Source of the DNA: Limnohabitans sp. Rim8
GTDB taxonomy: Bacteria > Pseudomonadota > Gammaproteobacteria > Burkholderiales > Burkholderiaceae_C
Assembly: GCF_945901735.1 (NCBI RefSeq)
Contig: NZ_CAMDLM010000003.1
Location: 62,001-126,000 of the forward strand
Length of the DNA: 64,000 nucleotides
Reading direction: 5' to 3'
Of the stretch, positions 39,963 to 50,084 are shown one piece after another. Numbering within the stretch: position 1 is the first letter of the stretch; each line of letters starts with the position of its first letter. Both the position numbers and the translations under genes were made by a program. Under the pieces are notes generated by a model, which made no database searches, had not been told where the DNA came from, and worked only from the letters and a program-made list of their open reading frames with translations.

Positions 39963-41210
39963 TCAAACGCGAGTCGGTGCGCCGCGTTCAGCCCGACGCA
40001 CCCGCCAGAACAACCAACTGGCAATGCACAGGTTGAGGAAGTTCCAGGCGATGCCATTCAAAAAGGCGGCGTGGTAACTGCCCGTCATGTCAAACACCCA
40101 GCCCGACATCCAGCCGCCCAGCGCCATGCCCAACAAGGTGGCCATGATCACCGAACCCACGCGGGCCCCCGCTTCTTTGGGGTCGAAGTGCTCGCGCACG
40201 ATGATGGCGTAGGCAGGCACGATGCCGCCTTGAAACAGCCCGAACATGGCCGAGACGAGGTACAGCGGCACCAAGCCGTCAAAAGGCAAAAACATCAGCA
40301 GCGCCACGCCTTGCAAAAAAGAGCCCAGCAGCAAAGTGCGGATGCCGCCAATGCGGTCGCTGATCATGCCAAACACCAACCGGCTGACGATGCCGCTGGC
40401 CAGCATGAGCGAGAGCATTTCAGCCCCGCGTGCCGCGCCAAAACCCAGGTCAGAGCAATAAGCCACGATGTGCACCTGTGGCATGGACATGGCCACACAG
40501 CAGGCCACACCGGCGACAAACAGCAGGCCCTGCGCAAGCGCAGGTTTCAGGCCAAAGGGGCGGCTGCGGTCCACGGGCACGGTGCTGGCGTTGGCCGGTG
40601 TCAGGTTCACCAGCGGCGGGCGCTGGCGCATCAACATGGCCAGCAAAAACATGCCCACGCCGCAAAAAATACCCAGCATGATGTAGGTCTGCCGCCAGCC
40701 CACAGTCTCCACGCCGTGCTGAACAATGGGCGGCCAGATGGTGCCCGCGATGTAATTGCCGCTGGCGCAAATGGCCACCGCGATGCCGCGTCGGCGGTTC
40801 CACCATAAAGCGGTGTCGGCCATAAGGGGGGCGAAGGTCGATGAACTGCCAATCAGTCCCATCAGCCCATGCGCCAGACCAAAGGCCCAGATGCTGCCTG
40901 ACATGCCGGCCCAGATAAAGCCACCACACACCGCCAATGCCCCGACCCACAGCACCGGGGTCAAGCCATGCCGGTCGGCCAATCGGCCGGTGATCAGGCC
41001 GCCCAGCCCCAAGCAAATCATCATCAAGGTGTAAGGCAGCGAGGCGTCGGCCCGGCCCACGCCAAACTCGGTCTGCACCGCAGGCAGCACCACCGAGACG
41101 ATGTACATGCTGCTGTTGCCCAGCACCACCAACCCCAGCGTGGCCAGCAAACGCCAGGCGGCTTGGCGGGAATCGATGAGAGACGGGTCGGCGGGGAGGG
41201 ATTTCATCAA
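39963..41210 (-). CDS. MFS transporter
   Basis: GLGGLITGRLADRHGLTPVLW, SRLVFGMISDRIGGIRTLL. Confidence 0.9.
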   Translation of the reverse strand: MMKSLPADPSLIDSRQAAWRLLATLGLVVLGNSSMYIVSVVLPAVQTEFGVGRADASLPYTLMMICLGLGGLITGRLADRHGLTPVLWVGALAVCGGFIWAGMSGSIWAFGLAHGLMGLIGSSSTFAPLMADTALWWNRRRGIAVAICASGNYIAGTIWPPIVQHGVETVGWRQTYIMLGIFCGVGMFLLAMLMRQRPPLVNLTPANASTVPVDRSRPFGLKPALAQGLLFVAGVACCVAMSMPQVHIVAYCSDLGFGAARGAEMLSLMLASGIVSRLVFGMISDRIGGIRTLLLGSFLQGVALLMFLPFDGLVPLYLVSAMFGLFQGGIVPAYAIIVREHFDPKEAGARVGSVIMATLLGMALGGWMSGWVFDMTGSYHAAFLNGIAWNFLNLCIASWLFWRVRRAERGAPTRV

Positions 41211-41270
41211 GTCAATTTAGCCGATGACTGCGGGTGGGCTTGTCTTGTGGGTTACTGGTGTGGTGCAACA

Positions 41271-41297
41271 AAAAAAGGGCCAGCTTGGCTGGCCCTT
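41271..41297 (-). terminator. Rho-independent terminator of htpG
   Basis: Minus strand AAGGGCCAGCCAAGCTGGCCCTTTTTTT. Confidence 0.8.
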
Positions 41298-41316
41298 GAG
41301 TGCGGATGGCTGAAAA

Positions 41317-43284
41317 TCAGCTCAGCAGCGCATTCACCCGCGTCACATAAGCCGCCGGGTCTGCGGGCATGCCGCCTTCGGCCAGCAGGGCTTGGTCAAA
41401 CAGGATGTGGGCCAGGTCGTGGAAGTGCACCGAGCCGTCGAGCTTTTTCACCAGCGGGTGCTCGGGGTTGACCTCCAGCACGGGCTTGACTTCAGGGGCG
41501 CTTTGCCCAGCTTGCTTGAGCATGCGAGCCAGTTGCATGCTCATGCCGTCGTCGGTCACCACCAGGCAGGCGGGGCTGTCGACCAGGCGGCTGGTCACCC
41601 GCACGTCTTCGGCTTTGTCTTTCAGCGCTTCTTTCAGTTTGGCCAGCATGGGCTTGAAGGTTTCGGCCGCGTCTTCGGCGGCTTTCTTTTCTTCTTCGTC
41701 TTGCAGCTTGCCCAGGTCAAACGCGCCTTTGGCTACGCTTTGCAGCGGCGTGCCGTCAAACTCGTGCACAAAGTTGAGCGCCCACTCGTCCACGCGGTCG
41801 GTCATCAGCAGCACTTCGATGCCCTTTTTCTTGAAGACTTCGAGCTGTGGGCTGTTCTTGGCGGCGGCCAGGGTGTCGGCGGTGATGTAGTAAATAGCGT
41901 CCTGACCTTCTTTCATGCGGGCTTTGTAGTCGGCAAAGCTGACGCTCACGGTGTCGTGGGTCGATGACGCAAAACGCAGCAACTTGGACAGGCGGGCTAG
42001 GTTGCCAAAGTCTTCGCCCAGGCCCTCTTTCAGCACAGCGCCAAACTCGGCGTAGAACTTGGAATACTGGCCGAGCTTGGCTTTATCCTCGTCGCTCAAC
42101 ACGTCGGTGACTTCTTCGCTGGCTTCAGGTGCCTTGTCGTGTTTCGCCAAGTCTTCCAGCATGGACAACACACGCTTGGTACAGCCTTCGCGGATGGCTT
42201 TGACGTCGCGGCTTTCTTGCAGCAGTTCGCGGCTCACGTTCAGGGGCAGGTCGGCCGAGTCCACCACGCCCTTTACAAAACGCAGGTAGCTGGGCATCAG
42301 TGCTTCGGCATCGTCCATGATGAAGACGCGCTTGACGTAGAGCTTGATGCCAGCTTTCTTGTCGCGGTTCCACAGGTCTTGCGGGGCTTTGCTGGGGATG
42401 TAGAGCAGCTGGGTGTATTCGGTGCTGCCTTCCACGCGGTTGTGCGTCCAAGTCAGCGGGGCCTCAAAGTCGCGGCTGATCTGCTTGTAGAAGTCGGCGT
42501 ATTGCTCGTCGGTGATGTCTTTCTTGGGGCGGGTCCACAGGGCGCTGGCTTTGTTGACGGTGTCCCACTCGCCGGTCTTGACCATGCCGCCAGGTTGGCG
42601 GCCCGCCTTTTCATCATTCGGGTCGATCAGTTCGCCGTCTTGCCACGCTTCCTTTTCCATCAAGATGGGCAGGCTGATGTGGTCGGAGTATTTGCCGACG
42701 ATTTCTTTGAGTTTCCAGGCATTGGCGTAGTCAAGTGCTTCTTCGCGCAGATGCAAGATCACGCTGGTGCCGCGTTCTGTGCGGGTGATGGTCTCGACTT
42801 CAAAGTCGCCCGTGCCGCCGCTGACCCAGCGCACGCCTTCGGCAGGCGTTGCACCCGCGCGGCGGGTTTCCACGGTGATCTTGTCGGCCACGATGAAGCC
42901 CGAATAAAAGCCCACGCCAAATTGGCCGATCAACTGCGCGTCCGACTTTTGGTCGCCGCTCAGCTTGCTCACAAAGTCCTTGGTGCCGCTCTTGGCGATC
43001 GTGCCCAGGTGGTCGATGGCTTCTTGCGCCGTCATGCCGATGCCGTTGTCGGTGATGGTGAGCGTCTTGGCCGTTTTGTCAAAAGACAAGCGCACCTGCA
43101 ACTCGGGCGCGTCTTCGTACAGACCGTTGTTGTTCAGCGCTTCAAAGCGCAGCTTGTCACAGGCGTCCGAGGCGTTGGAAATCAGCTCGCGCAGAAAAAT
43201 TTCCTGGTTGGAATACAGCGAGTGGGTGACCAGGTGCAGCAGTTGCGCAACTTCGGCCTGAAAGGCATGGGTTTGTTTGCTCAT
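41317..43284 (-). CDS. htpG: molecular chaperone HtpG (Hsp90)
   Basis: [48 protein letters not shown]. Confidence 0.98.
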   Translation of the reverse strand: MSKQTHAFQAEVAQLLHLVTHSLYSNQEIFLRELISNASDACDKLRFEALNNNGLYEDAPELQVRLSFDKTAKTLTITDNGIGMTAQEAIDHLGTIAKSGTKDFVSKLSGDQKSDAQLIGQFGVGFYSGFIVADKITVETRRAGATPAEGVRWVSGGTGDFEVETITRTERGTSVILHLREEALDYANAWKLKEIVGKYSDHISLPILMEKEAWQDGELIDPNDEKAGRQPGGMVKTGEWDTVNKASALWTRPKKDITDEQYADFYKQISRDFEAPLTWTHNRVEGSTEYTQLLYIPSKAPQDLWNRDKKAGIKLYVKRVFIMDDAEALMPSYLRFVKGVVDSADLPLNVSRELLQESRDVKAIREGCTKRVLSMLEDLAKHDKAPEASEEVTDVLSDEDKAKLGQYSKFYAEFGAVLKEGLGEDFGNLARLSKLLRFASSTHDTVSVSFADYKARMKEGQDAIYYITADTLAAAKNSPQLEVFKKKGIEVLLMTDRVDEWALNFVHEFDGTPLQSVAKGAFDLGKLQDEEEKKAAEDAAETFKPMLAKLKEALKDKAEDVRVTSRLVDSPACLVVTDDGMSMQLARMLKQAGQSAPEVKPVLEVNPEHPLVKKLDGSVHFHDLAHILFDQALLAEGGMPADPAAYVTRVNALLS

Positions 43285-43307
43285 AGCGGTTCAACAGTAA
43301 AAAAGAT

Positions 43308-43340
43308 CAGAAAACAAGAACGCCCCACAGCTTGGGGCGT
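43308..43340 (-). terminator. Rho-independent terminator of rluF-like gene
   Basis: Minus strand ACGCCCCAAGCTGTGGGGCGTTCTTGTTTTC. Confidence 0.7.
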
Positions 43341-43360
43341 CGTGGGTGAATTTCAAGAGG

Positions 43361-44269
43361 TCAAAACGATTCGTTCGGCCCCAAATACCGCCAAGTCCCA
43401 GCTGGCATTTGCCCCAATTGCACGCCACCCATCCGGATGCGCTTGAGGCCGACGACTTTCAGGCCCACTTGCTCGCACATGCGGCGGATTTGGCGTTTTT
43501 TGCCTTCGGTCAGCACAAAGCGCAGCTGCTCGGGGTTTTGCCAGTCTACTTTGGCGGGCTTGAGGGGTTTGCCGTCCAGGCTCAGGCCGATGCGCAGGCG
43601 CTCCAATTGGGCTGGCGGGAAAACCGCTTGCACGTTGGCGCTGACCCGGTCGAAGTCGCCAATCACGGTGAGCTGGTTGGCCTTGCCGCCATAGGTGGCC
43701 GACGCAGCCGAGGCGGCGGCGGTGTTTTCATGGCCGGTGTAGGCCACGCGCACCAGGTATTCCTTTTCCATCTCCGAGTCTTCGCCAATCAACTGGCGCG
43801 CCACCCGGCCGTCTTGCGTCAGCACCAACAAACCTGTGGAGTCGATGTCCAAGCGCCCTGCCGGGGCCAAGCCGCGCAGGTGCGGCGGGGTGAAACGCAG
43901 CTTGGACGGGTCGCCGCCCCAGTGGCTGCGCGGGTTGATCAAGGTGATGGCGGGCTCGTGCCCGTCTTCGGCTTGGCCGCTCACATAGCCCATGGGCTTA
44001 TGCAAAAGAATAGTCACTTGCCGGTCTTGCTGTTGCTCGGCGGCTTTGTCGATGGTGATGCGGTCTGACAGGGTGACCTGCTGGCCCATGCTGGCGGGCA
44101 GGCCGTTGACCTGGACCCAGCCTTGCTCGATCCAAGCGTCGGCTTCGCGGCGCGAGCACATGCGCAACTCGGCCATGCGCTTGTTCAGGCGCGAGGTGCC
44201 GCTGGGTGCAGCGGCTTCGCCTTTGCCTTCGGGGCGGGGGGCGCGTTTGAATGCGAGGGGCTGGGTCAT
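43361..44269 (-). CDS. RluB/RluF-family 23S rRNA pseudouridine synthase
   Basis: S4 domain [71 protein letters not shown]. Confidence 0.93.
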   Translation of the reverse strand: MTQPLAFKRAPRPEGKGEAAAPSGTSRLNKRMAELRMCSRREADAWIEQGWVQVNGLPASMGQQVTLSDRITIDKAAEQQQDRQVTILLHKPMGYVSGQAEDGHEPAITLINPRSHWGGDPSKLRFTPPHLRGLAPAGRLDIDSTGLLVLTQDGRVARQLIGEDSEMEKEYLVRVAYTGHENTAAASAASATYGGKANQLTVIGDFDRVSANVQAVFPPAQLERLRIGLSLDGKPLKPAKVDWQNPEQLRFVLTEGKKRQIRRMCEQVGLKVVGLKRIRMGGVQLGQMPAGTWRYLGPNESF

Positions 44270-44333
44270 GAATTAAGAGTGCGCAAAAGAAGTGGGTCGA
44301 TTGTCTCTTCTTTTGGCGTTTGAAAGAATGCGG

Positions 44334-45062
44334 TCATGCCTTGCGTGTCGGGCCGTCTAACTGGGATTGGCGCAGGCCTTGTAAATCCAAAATCCGCAGA
44401 CCGCCGTACTCCACCCGAATGAGCTGGTGTGCTTCGAGTACGCGCAGCGCTTCGTTCACGCGTTGGCGCGACAAACCCACCAGATAAGCCAGCTCTTGCT
44501 GGGTGATGCGCAGCACCTCGCCGACGCCGGAAAACAGCACCGGGTTGAACAAGGCCGCCAAATGGCGCGCCAGGCGCAGCTCGGGATTGGTCATGCGGTC
44601 CATTTCGCGCGCTGCAATGAACTGGCCTAAGCGCTCGTTGAGCTGCTGCATGATGAAACGGTTGAAGCCCAGTGAATGGTCGATCAGCCAGTGAAAGGTG
44701 TCCAGCGGCAGCCCCGCCACCACGCTGGGCCGCAGCGCCTGGATGTTGTAGCGGTAAACCTCACGCTTGAGGACCGTGCCCTCGCCAAACCAGCCGCCAG
44801 GCGGTATGCCGGTGAAGGTCATGGTTTGGCCGCTGGCGTTGTCGGTGCTCATTTTCAGCAGGCCCGAAATCACGCCAAACCAATACGTCACAGGGCGGGC
44901 CACGCGGCACACATGGTCACCGGTTTGGGGGTCGCTGACCACCAACTGCGGCACGATTTGCAGGCGCTCTTCGTGGCGCAACAAGCCCAGCCAGGGGATG
45001 TCCTGCAATTCGGCCGGGGTGGGTGCGCGGCGGCGCTGGTGGACGCTGTTTTCTTTGGCCAT
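44334..45062 (-). CDS. Crp/Fnr-family transcriptional regulator
   Basis: cNMP-binding-like domain; C-terminal HTH ITQQELAYLVGLSRQRVNEALRVLE. Confidence 0.9.
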   Translation of the reverse strand: MAKENSVHQRRRAPTPAELQDIPWLGLLRHEERLQIVPQLVVSDPQTGDHVCRVARPVTYWFGVISGLLKMSTDNASGQTMTFTGIPPGGWFGEGTVLKREVYRYNIQALRPSVVAGLPLDTFHWLIDHSLGFNRFIMQQLNERLGQFIAAREMDRMTNPELRLARHLAALFNPVLFSGVGEVLRITQQELAYLVGLSRQRVNEALRVLEAHQLIRVEYGGLRILDLQGLRQSQLDGPTRKA

Positions 45063-45116
45063 GGTGCTTGTCGATGTGTCAGCTGACGGTCAGTTGGTCT
45101 AGGGGTCTTCCCTGAA

Positions 45117-45134
45117 TTGTCGTCCAAACGACAA
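45117..45134. promoter_or_regulatory. candidate operator (inverted repeat) in the Crp/Fnr-ligase divergent region
   Basis: TTGTCGT-CCAA-ACGACAA perfect 7-bp arms. Confidence 0.5.
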
Positions 45135-45218
45135 CTTGGCGTCAAACGAATGCCTACGATCGTGCCCAAGTTCAGTCGCATTGCATTCAATGCACCGTTA
45201 TTGGAGACAGGAAAGCTC

Positions 45219-47165
45219 ATGCAAACAACGTTTCCCCGCTTGATGCTCAAGCACGCTGCCGAGCGCCCCACAGCGCCCGCACTGCGCGAGAAAATTTATG
45301 GCATTTGGCAGGCCACCAGCTGGGCTGGGCTGTCGCAACTGGTCGAGTCCATCGCCTGTGGTCTGCACCAAGCGGGTTTGCAACGCGGTGAGCACCTGAT
45401 TGTGGTGGGCGCCAACCGCCCGCGCTTGTATGCCACCATGCTGGCCGCGCAGTCGCTGGGCGCCATTCCCGTGCCGCTGTACCAAGACGCTGCCGCCGCC
45501 GAATGCGTGTTCCCGATCACCAACGCCGAAGTGCGTTTTTGTGTGGTGGAAGACCAAGAGCAGGTCGACAAGATGCTGGAAGTGCGTGAACAGTGCCCGC
45601 AATTGACCCACATCGTCTATGACAACCCGCGCGGCTTGCGCAAATACACCGAAGATGGTCTGGGCTCGCTCGAAGAGCTGATCGCAGCCGGTGGCGTATT
45701 TGCCCAGCAGCATCCACAGTTTTTCAAGGAAGAAGTCGAAAAATCGACCTCCACCGATGTGTCGGCGATGTTCTTCACCTCGGGCACCACCGGCAACCCC
45801 AAGGGCGTGGTGCACACCCATGGCTCCCTGATCAACCGCGCCGACGCGGGCGCAGAGTTCGACAAGCTGACCAGCGCCGAAGACGTGTTGGCCTACATGC
45901 CGCCAGCCTGGATTGGCCAGAACATCTTCAGCTACGCCCAGTGGCTGGTGTGTGGCTATGTGGTCAATTGCCCCGAGTCATCGGCCACGGTGACCATCGA
46001 CCTGAAAGAAATCGGCCCGACGTATTACTTCGCGCCGCCCCGGGTGTTTGAGGGCATGCTGACCAGCGTGATGATCCGCATGGAAGACGCGGGCAGTTTC
46101 AAGCGCCAGTTGTTTCACTACTTCATGGGTGTGGCCAAAAAAGTTGGCCCGGCCTTGATGGACGGCCAGTCGGTCGGCTTTATGGACCGTTTGGTGTATG
46201 GCTTGGGCAACCTGATGGTTTATGGCCCCTTGCGCAACAACCTGGGTTTCAGCCGCGTGCGCGTGGCCTACACCGCAGGCGAGGCCATTGGCCCCGACCT
46301 GTTCACCTTCTTCCGCTCGATTGGCGTGAACATCAAGCAGCTGTATGGCTCCACCGAAACCGCTGTGTTTGTGTGCCTGCAGCCTGACAACCAGGCGCGA
46401 GCCGACACGGTGGGCGTGCCGTGCAAGGGTGTGGAAATCAAGGTGGCCGCGAACGGCGAGATCATGGTCAAGTCGCCCGGCTTGCTCAAGGGCTACTATA
46501 AAAACCAACAAGCCACCGACGAAGTGCTGACGGCCGACGGCTGGTACCACACCAGCGACGCGGGCTTTATCGACAGCCACGGCCACCTCAAAATCATTGA
46601 CCGCGTGAAAGACGTGGGCCGCATCCAGGGCGGTGCCAACGACGGCGCGATGTTTGCGCCCAAGTATGTCGAAAACAAACTCAAGTTTTTCCCGCACATC
46701 AAGGAGGTGGTGGCCTACGGTGACCAGCGCGAAAAAGTGTGTGTGATGCTCAACATCGACTTTGACGCCGTGGGCAATTGGGCCGAGCGCCGCAACCTGC
46801 CTTATGCCGGTTACACCGATCTGGCGCAAAAGCCCGAGGTGTACCAACTGATCAAAGAATGCGTGGAAAAGGTCAATGCCGATCTGGCCGAAGACACTTT
46901 GCTGGCCGGTAGCCAAGTCAGCCGGTTCTTGGTCCTGCACAAAGAGCTGGACGCCGACGATGGCGAGTTGACGCGCACCAACAAGGTTCGCCGTGGCTTC
47001 ATTGCCGACAAATACAAACCGCTGGTCGATGGTCTTTACGAAGGCAAAACCGAGCAGTACATCGAGACGGTGGTCAAGTTCGAAGATGGTCGCACCGGCA
47101 GTGTCAGCGCCACGCTCCAGATTTCCGACGCCAAAACATTCACACCCGTGAAGGCCGCAGCATGA
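45219..47165 (+). CDS. AMP-forming long-chain acyl-CoA synthetase-type ligase
   Basis: MFFTSGTTGNPKGVVHTHGSL; YGSTETAVF; GWYHTSDAGFIDSHGHLKIIDRVKD. Confidence 0.92.
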   Translation: MQTTFPRLMLKHAAERPTAPALREKIYGIWQATSWAGLSQLVESIACGLHQAGLQRGEHLIVVGANRPRLYATMLAAQSLGAIPVPLYQDAAAAECVFPITNAEVRFCVVEDQEQVDKMLEVREQCPQLTHIVYDNPRGLRKYTEDGLGSLEELIAAGGVFAQQHPQFFKEEVEKSTSTDVSAMFFTSGTTGNPKGVVHTHGSLINRADAGAEFDKLTSAEDVLAYMPPAWIGQNIFSYAQWLVCGYVVNCPESSATVTIDLKEIGPTYYFAPPRVFEGMLTSVMIRMEDAGSFKRQLFHYFMGVAKKVGPALMDGQSVGFMDRLVYGLGNLMVYGPLRNNLGFSRVRVAYTAGEAIGPDLFTFFRSIGVNIKQLYGSTETAVFVCLQPDNQARADTVGVPCKGVEIKVAANGEIMVKSPGLLKGYYKNQQATDEVLTADGWYHTSDAGFIDSHGHLKIIDRVKDVGRIQGGANDGAMFAPKYVENKLKFFPHIKEVVAYGDQREKVCVMLNIDFDAVGNWAERRNLPYAGYTDLAQKPEVYQLIKECVEKVNADLAEDTLLAGSQVSRFLVLHKELDADDGELTRTNKVRRGFIADKYKPLVDGLYEGKTEQYIETVVKFEDGRTGSVSATLQISDAKTFTPVKAAA

Positions 47166-47944
47166 CCAAGAAAATCGGCGACGTCATTCTGGACGTCAAC
47201 AACATCAGTTTGCGATTCGGCGGCGTCAAGGCGCTGACCGACATCTCGTTCAATGTGCGCGAGCACGAAGTGCGGGCCATCATCGGCCCCAACGGCGCGG
47301 GTAAGAGCTCGATGCTCAACTGCATCAACGGGGTGTACACGCCGCAAGAGGGCAGCATCACCTTCAGTGGTCAAAAGTTTGACCACATGAACAGCCGCCA
47401 AGTGGCCGAGATGGGCATTGCCCGCACGTTCCAAAATTTGGCCTTATTCAAGGGCATGAGCGTGATCGACAACATCATGACCGGCCGCAACCTGCACATC
47501 AAGAGCAACCTGTTCATGCAGGCCCTGCGCATCGGCCCCGCCCAGCGCGAAGAAGAAAAGAACCGCGAATTCGTCGAGCACATCATCGACTTTCTGGAAA
47601 TTCAGGCGTTCCGCAAAACACCGGTGGGTCAGCTGCCTTATGGTTTGCAAAAGCGGGTGGACCTGGGCCGCGCTTTGGCCATGGAGCCCAAGGTGCTCTT
47701 GCTCGACGAACCCATGGCCGGTATGAACATGGAAGAAAAGCAGGACATGTGCCGCTTCATTCTGGATGTGAACGACGAGTTCGGCACCACCATCGTGCTG
47801 ATCGAGCACGACATGGGCGTGGTGATGGACATCTCGGACCGCGTGGTGGTGCTGGACTACGGCAAAAAAATCGGCGACGGGACTCCCGAAGAAGTGCGCA
47901 ACAACGAAGAAGTGATCAGTGCCTATCTGGGCACCAGTCACTGA
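47162..47944 (+). CDS. livG: Liv/HAAT-type ABC transporter ATP-binding protein (LivG-like)
   Basis: IIGPNGAGKSSMLNCINGVY; GIARTFQNLALF; LDEPMAGMN. Confidence 0.92.
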   Translation: MTKKIGDVILDVNNISLRFGGVKALTDISFNVREHEVRAIIGPNGAGKSSMLNCINGVYTPQEGSITFSGQKFDHMNSRQVAEMGIARTFQNLALFKGMSVIDNIMTGRNLHIKSNLFMQALRIGPAQREEEKNREFVEHIIDFLEIQAFRKTPVGQLPYGLQKRVDLGRALAMEPKVLLLDEPMAGMNMEEKQDMCRFILDVNDEFGTTIVLIEHDMGVVMDISDRVVVLDYGKKIGDGTPEEVRNNEEVISAYLGTSH

Positions 47945-47956
47945 GGAGAATACACC

Positions 47957-48886
47957 ATGGCATTTTTTCTCGAAGCACTTTTTGGCGGTCTGATGGCCGG
48001 CATGCTTTACTCGCTTGTGGCGCTTGGTTTTGTTTTGATTTTCAAAGCCTCGGGCGTGTTCAATTTCGCGCAAGGCGCGATGGTGTTGTTCGCCGCTTTG
48101 GCCATGGCCCGTTTTTCCGAGTGGATCCCGGGCTGGTTGGGCTTGGACAACAAGTTCTTGGGCAACCTGATTGCTTTTTTACTGGCGGCTGCAGTCATGT
48201 TTGTGTTGGCTTGGCTGATCGAGCGCTTGGTGCTGCGCCACCTGGTCAACCAAGAAGGTGTCACCTTGCTCATGGCCACGCTGGGCATCACTTACTTTTT
48301 GGACGGTTTGGGCCAGACCATTTTTGGCAGTGCGATTTACAAGATCGATGTCGGCATGCCGAAAGAACCCGTTTTCCTGTTTGAGTCGGTGTTTCCGGGT
48401 GGCGTTTTGATCAGCTTGGAAGATGTCTATGCAGCCTGCATTGCTGCTTTGCTTGTCGTGGTCTTGTCGCTGTTTTTCCAAAAAACCGGTACCGGTCGCG
48501 CCCTGCGTGCGGTGGCCGATGACCACCAAGCGGCCCAATCGATTGGCATTCCACTCAACCGCATTTGGGTGATCGTCTGGTTTGTGGCGGGCATCACCGC
48601 CTTGGTGGCCGGCATCATCTGGGGCTCCAAATTGGGGGTGCAGTTTTCGCTGACCACGGTGGCTCTGCGTGCTTTGCCGGTGATCATTTTGGGAGGCTTG
48701 ACCTCGGTGCCGGGTGCCATCATTGGCGGTCTGATCATTGGTGTGGGTGAGAAGCTGTCCGAGGTCTACCTGGGGCCCTATGTGGGCGGTGGCATTGAAA
48801 TTTGGTTCGCATACATGCTGGCCCTCGTCTTTTTGTTGTTCCGTCCACAAGGACTGTTCGGCGAAAAAATCATCGACCGCGTGTAA
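47957..48886 (+). CDS. livH: Liv/HAAT-type ABC transporter permease (LivH-like)
   Basis: GLMAGMLYSLVALGFVLIFKASGVFNFAQGAM; ALPVIILGGLTSVPGAIIGGLIIG. Confidence 0.93.
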   Translation: MAFFLEALFGGLMAGMLYSLVALGFVLIFKASGVFNFAQGAMVLFAALAMARFSEWIPGWLGLDNKFLGNLIAFLLAAAVMFVLAWLIERLVLRHLVNQEGVTLLMATLGITYFLDGLGQTIFGSAIYKIDVGMPKEPVFLFESVFPGGVLISLEDVYAACIAALLVVVLSLFFQKTGTGRALRAVADDHQAAQSIGIPLNRIWVIVWFVAGITALVAGIIWGSKLGVQFSLTTVALRALPVIILGGLTSVPGAIIGGLIIGVGEKLSEVYLGPYVGGGIEIWFAYMLALVFLLFRPQGLFGEKIIDRV

Positions 48887-48897
48887 GGAGAGACGCC

Positions 48898-49974
48898 ATG
48901 TTTTACAGAGAAAACGGTCAGTTCAAGACCTCTTACCGCAAAGACCAGCAGATATTTGCCATCGCGCAAGACCGTTGGGTCGTCTTGGCGCTGATCGCCT
49001 TTGCCTTTTTGGGTGTTCCCTTTTTGGCCGATGAATACATGTTTCGCGCTATTTTGGTTCCCTTTTTGATCCTGGCTTTGGCGGCTTTGGGGGTGAATAT
49101 TCTGGTGGGTTATTGCGGTCAGATCTCCCTGGGCTCAGGGGCTTTCATGGCCGTGGGCGCTTACATGGCTTACAACACCTATGTGCGCATCGAGGGCATG
49201 CCGGTCATTTTGGCCTTGCTTGCAGGGGGATTCTTCGCCACATTGGTGGGTATCTTCTTTGGGATTCCCAGCTTGCGCGTCAAGGGCCTTTATTTGGCAG
49301 TGGCCACCTTGGCTGCGCAGTTCTTTTGCGATTGGGCATTCAGCCGCATCAGCTGGTTCACAAACAACAGCTCTTCTGGCTCTGTGGCGGTCTCTGATTT
49401 CCAAGTGTTGGGCTGGGTCATTGATTCGCCGGTTGACAAATACCTGTTTGCCTTGAGCTTCTTGGTGGTGTTTGGTTTGCTTGCCAAAAACCTGGTGCGC
49501 TCGGCCATTGGCCGGGAATGGATGGCGATCCGTGACATGGATGTGGCGGCGGCGGTCATTGGCATTCGCCCTGTTTACGCCAAGCTCACCGCTTTTGCGG
49601 TCAGCTCGTTCATCGTGGGGGTGGCCGGCGGCCTGTGGGGCTTTGTGCACTTGGGCTCCTGGGAGCCTGCGGCGTTCTCGATTGACCGATCCTTTCAGTT
49701 GCTGTTCATGGTCATCATCGGCGGCATGGGCTCCATCATGGGCAGTTTCTTTGGCGCGGCCTTCATTGTGGTGTTGCCCATTTTCCTGAACCAGTTTTTG
49801 CCGGCTGTGGGGGCGCTTTTCGGGGTTGAAATCTCGACGGCCTTGGTCTCCCATGTCGAATACATGATTTTTGGTGCTTTGATTGTCTGGTTCTTGATTG
49901 CCGAGCCTCATGGCCTGGCCAAGCTCTGGAGCATTGCCAAGCAGAAGTTGCGGTTGTGGCCCTTCCCGCACTGA
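48898..49974 (+). CDS. livM: Liv/HAAT-type ABC transporter permease (LivM-like)
   Basis: LGVNILVGYCGQISLGSGAFMAVGAYMAY; IIGGMGSIMGSFFGAAFIV. Confidence 0.93.
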   Translation: MFYRENGQFKTSYRKDQQIFAIAQDRWVVLALIAFAFLGVPFLADEYMFRAILVPFLILALAALGVNILVGYCGQISLGSGAFMAVGAYMAYNTYVRIEGMPVILALLAGGFFATLVGIFFGIPSLRVKGLYLAVATLAAQFFCDWAFSRISWFTNNSSSGSVAVSDFQVLGWVIDSPVDKYLFALSFLVVFGLLAKNLVRSAIGREWMAIRDMDVAAAVIGIRPVYAKLTAFAVSSFIVGVAGGLWGFVHLGSWEPAAFSIDRSFQLLFMVIIGGMGSIMGSFFGAAFIVVLPIFLNQFLPAVGALFGVEISTALVSHVEYMIFGALIVWFLIAEPHGLAKLWSIAKQKLRLWPFPH

Positions 49975-50084
49975 ATAGCGCTGGTGTGCTTAAGTCGACT
50001 GCCTGGAATTCGGCTTGCGCACCATCACTTTTCAAATGATGGGCCCATTGATTTTTTTTAAACACGATTGAAGGAGACAGTTCC

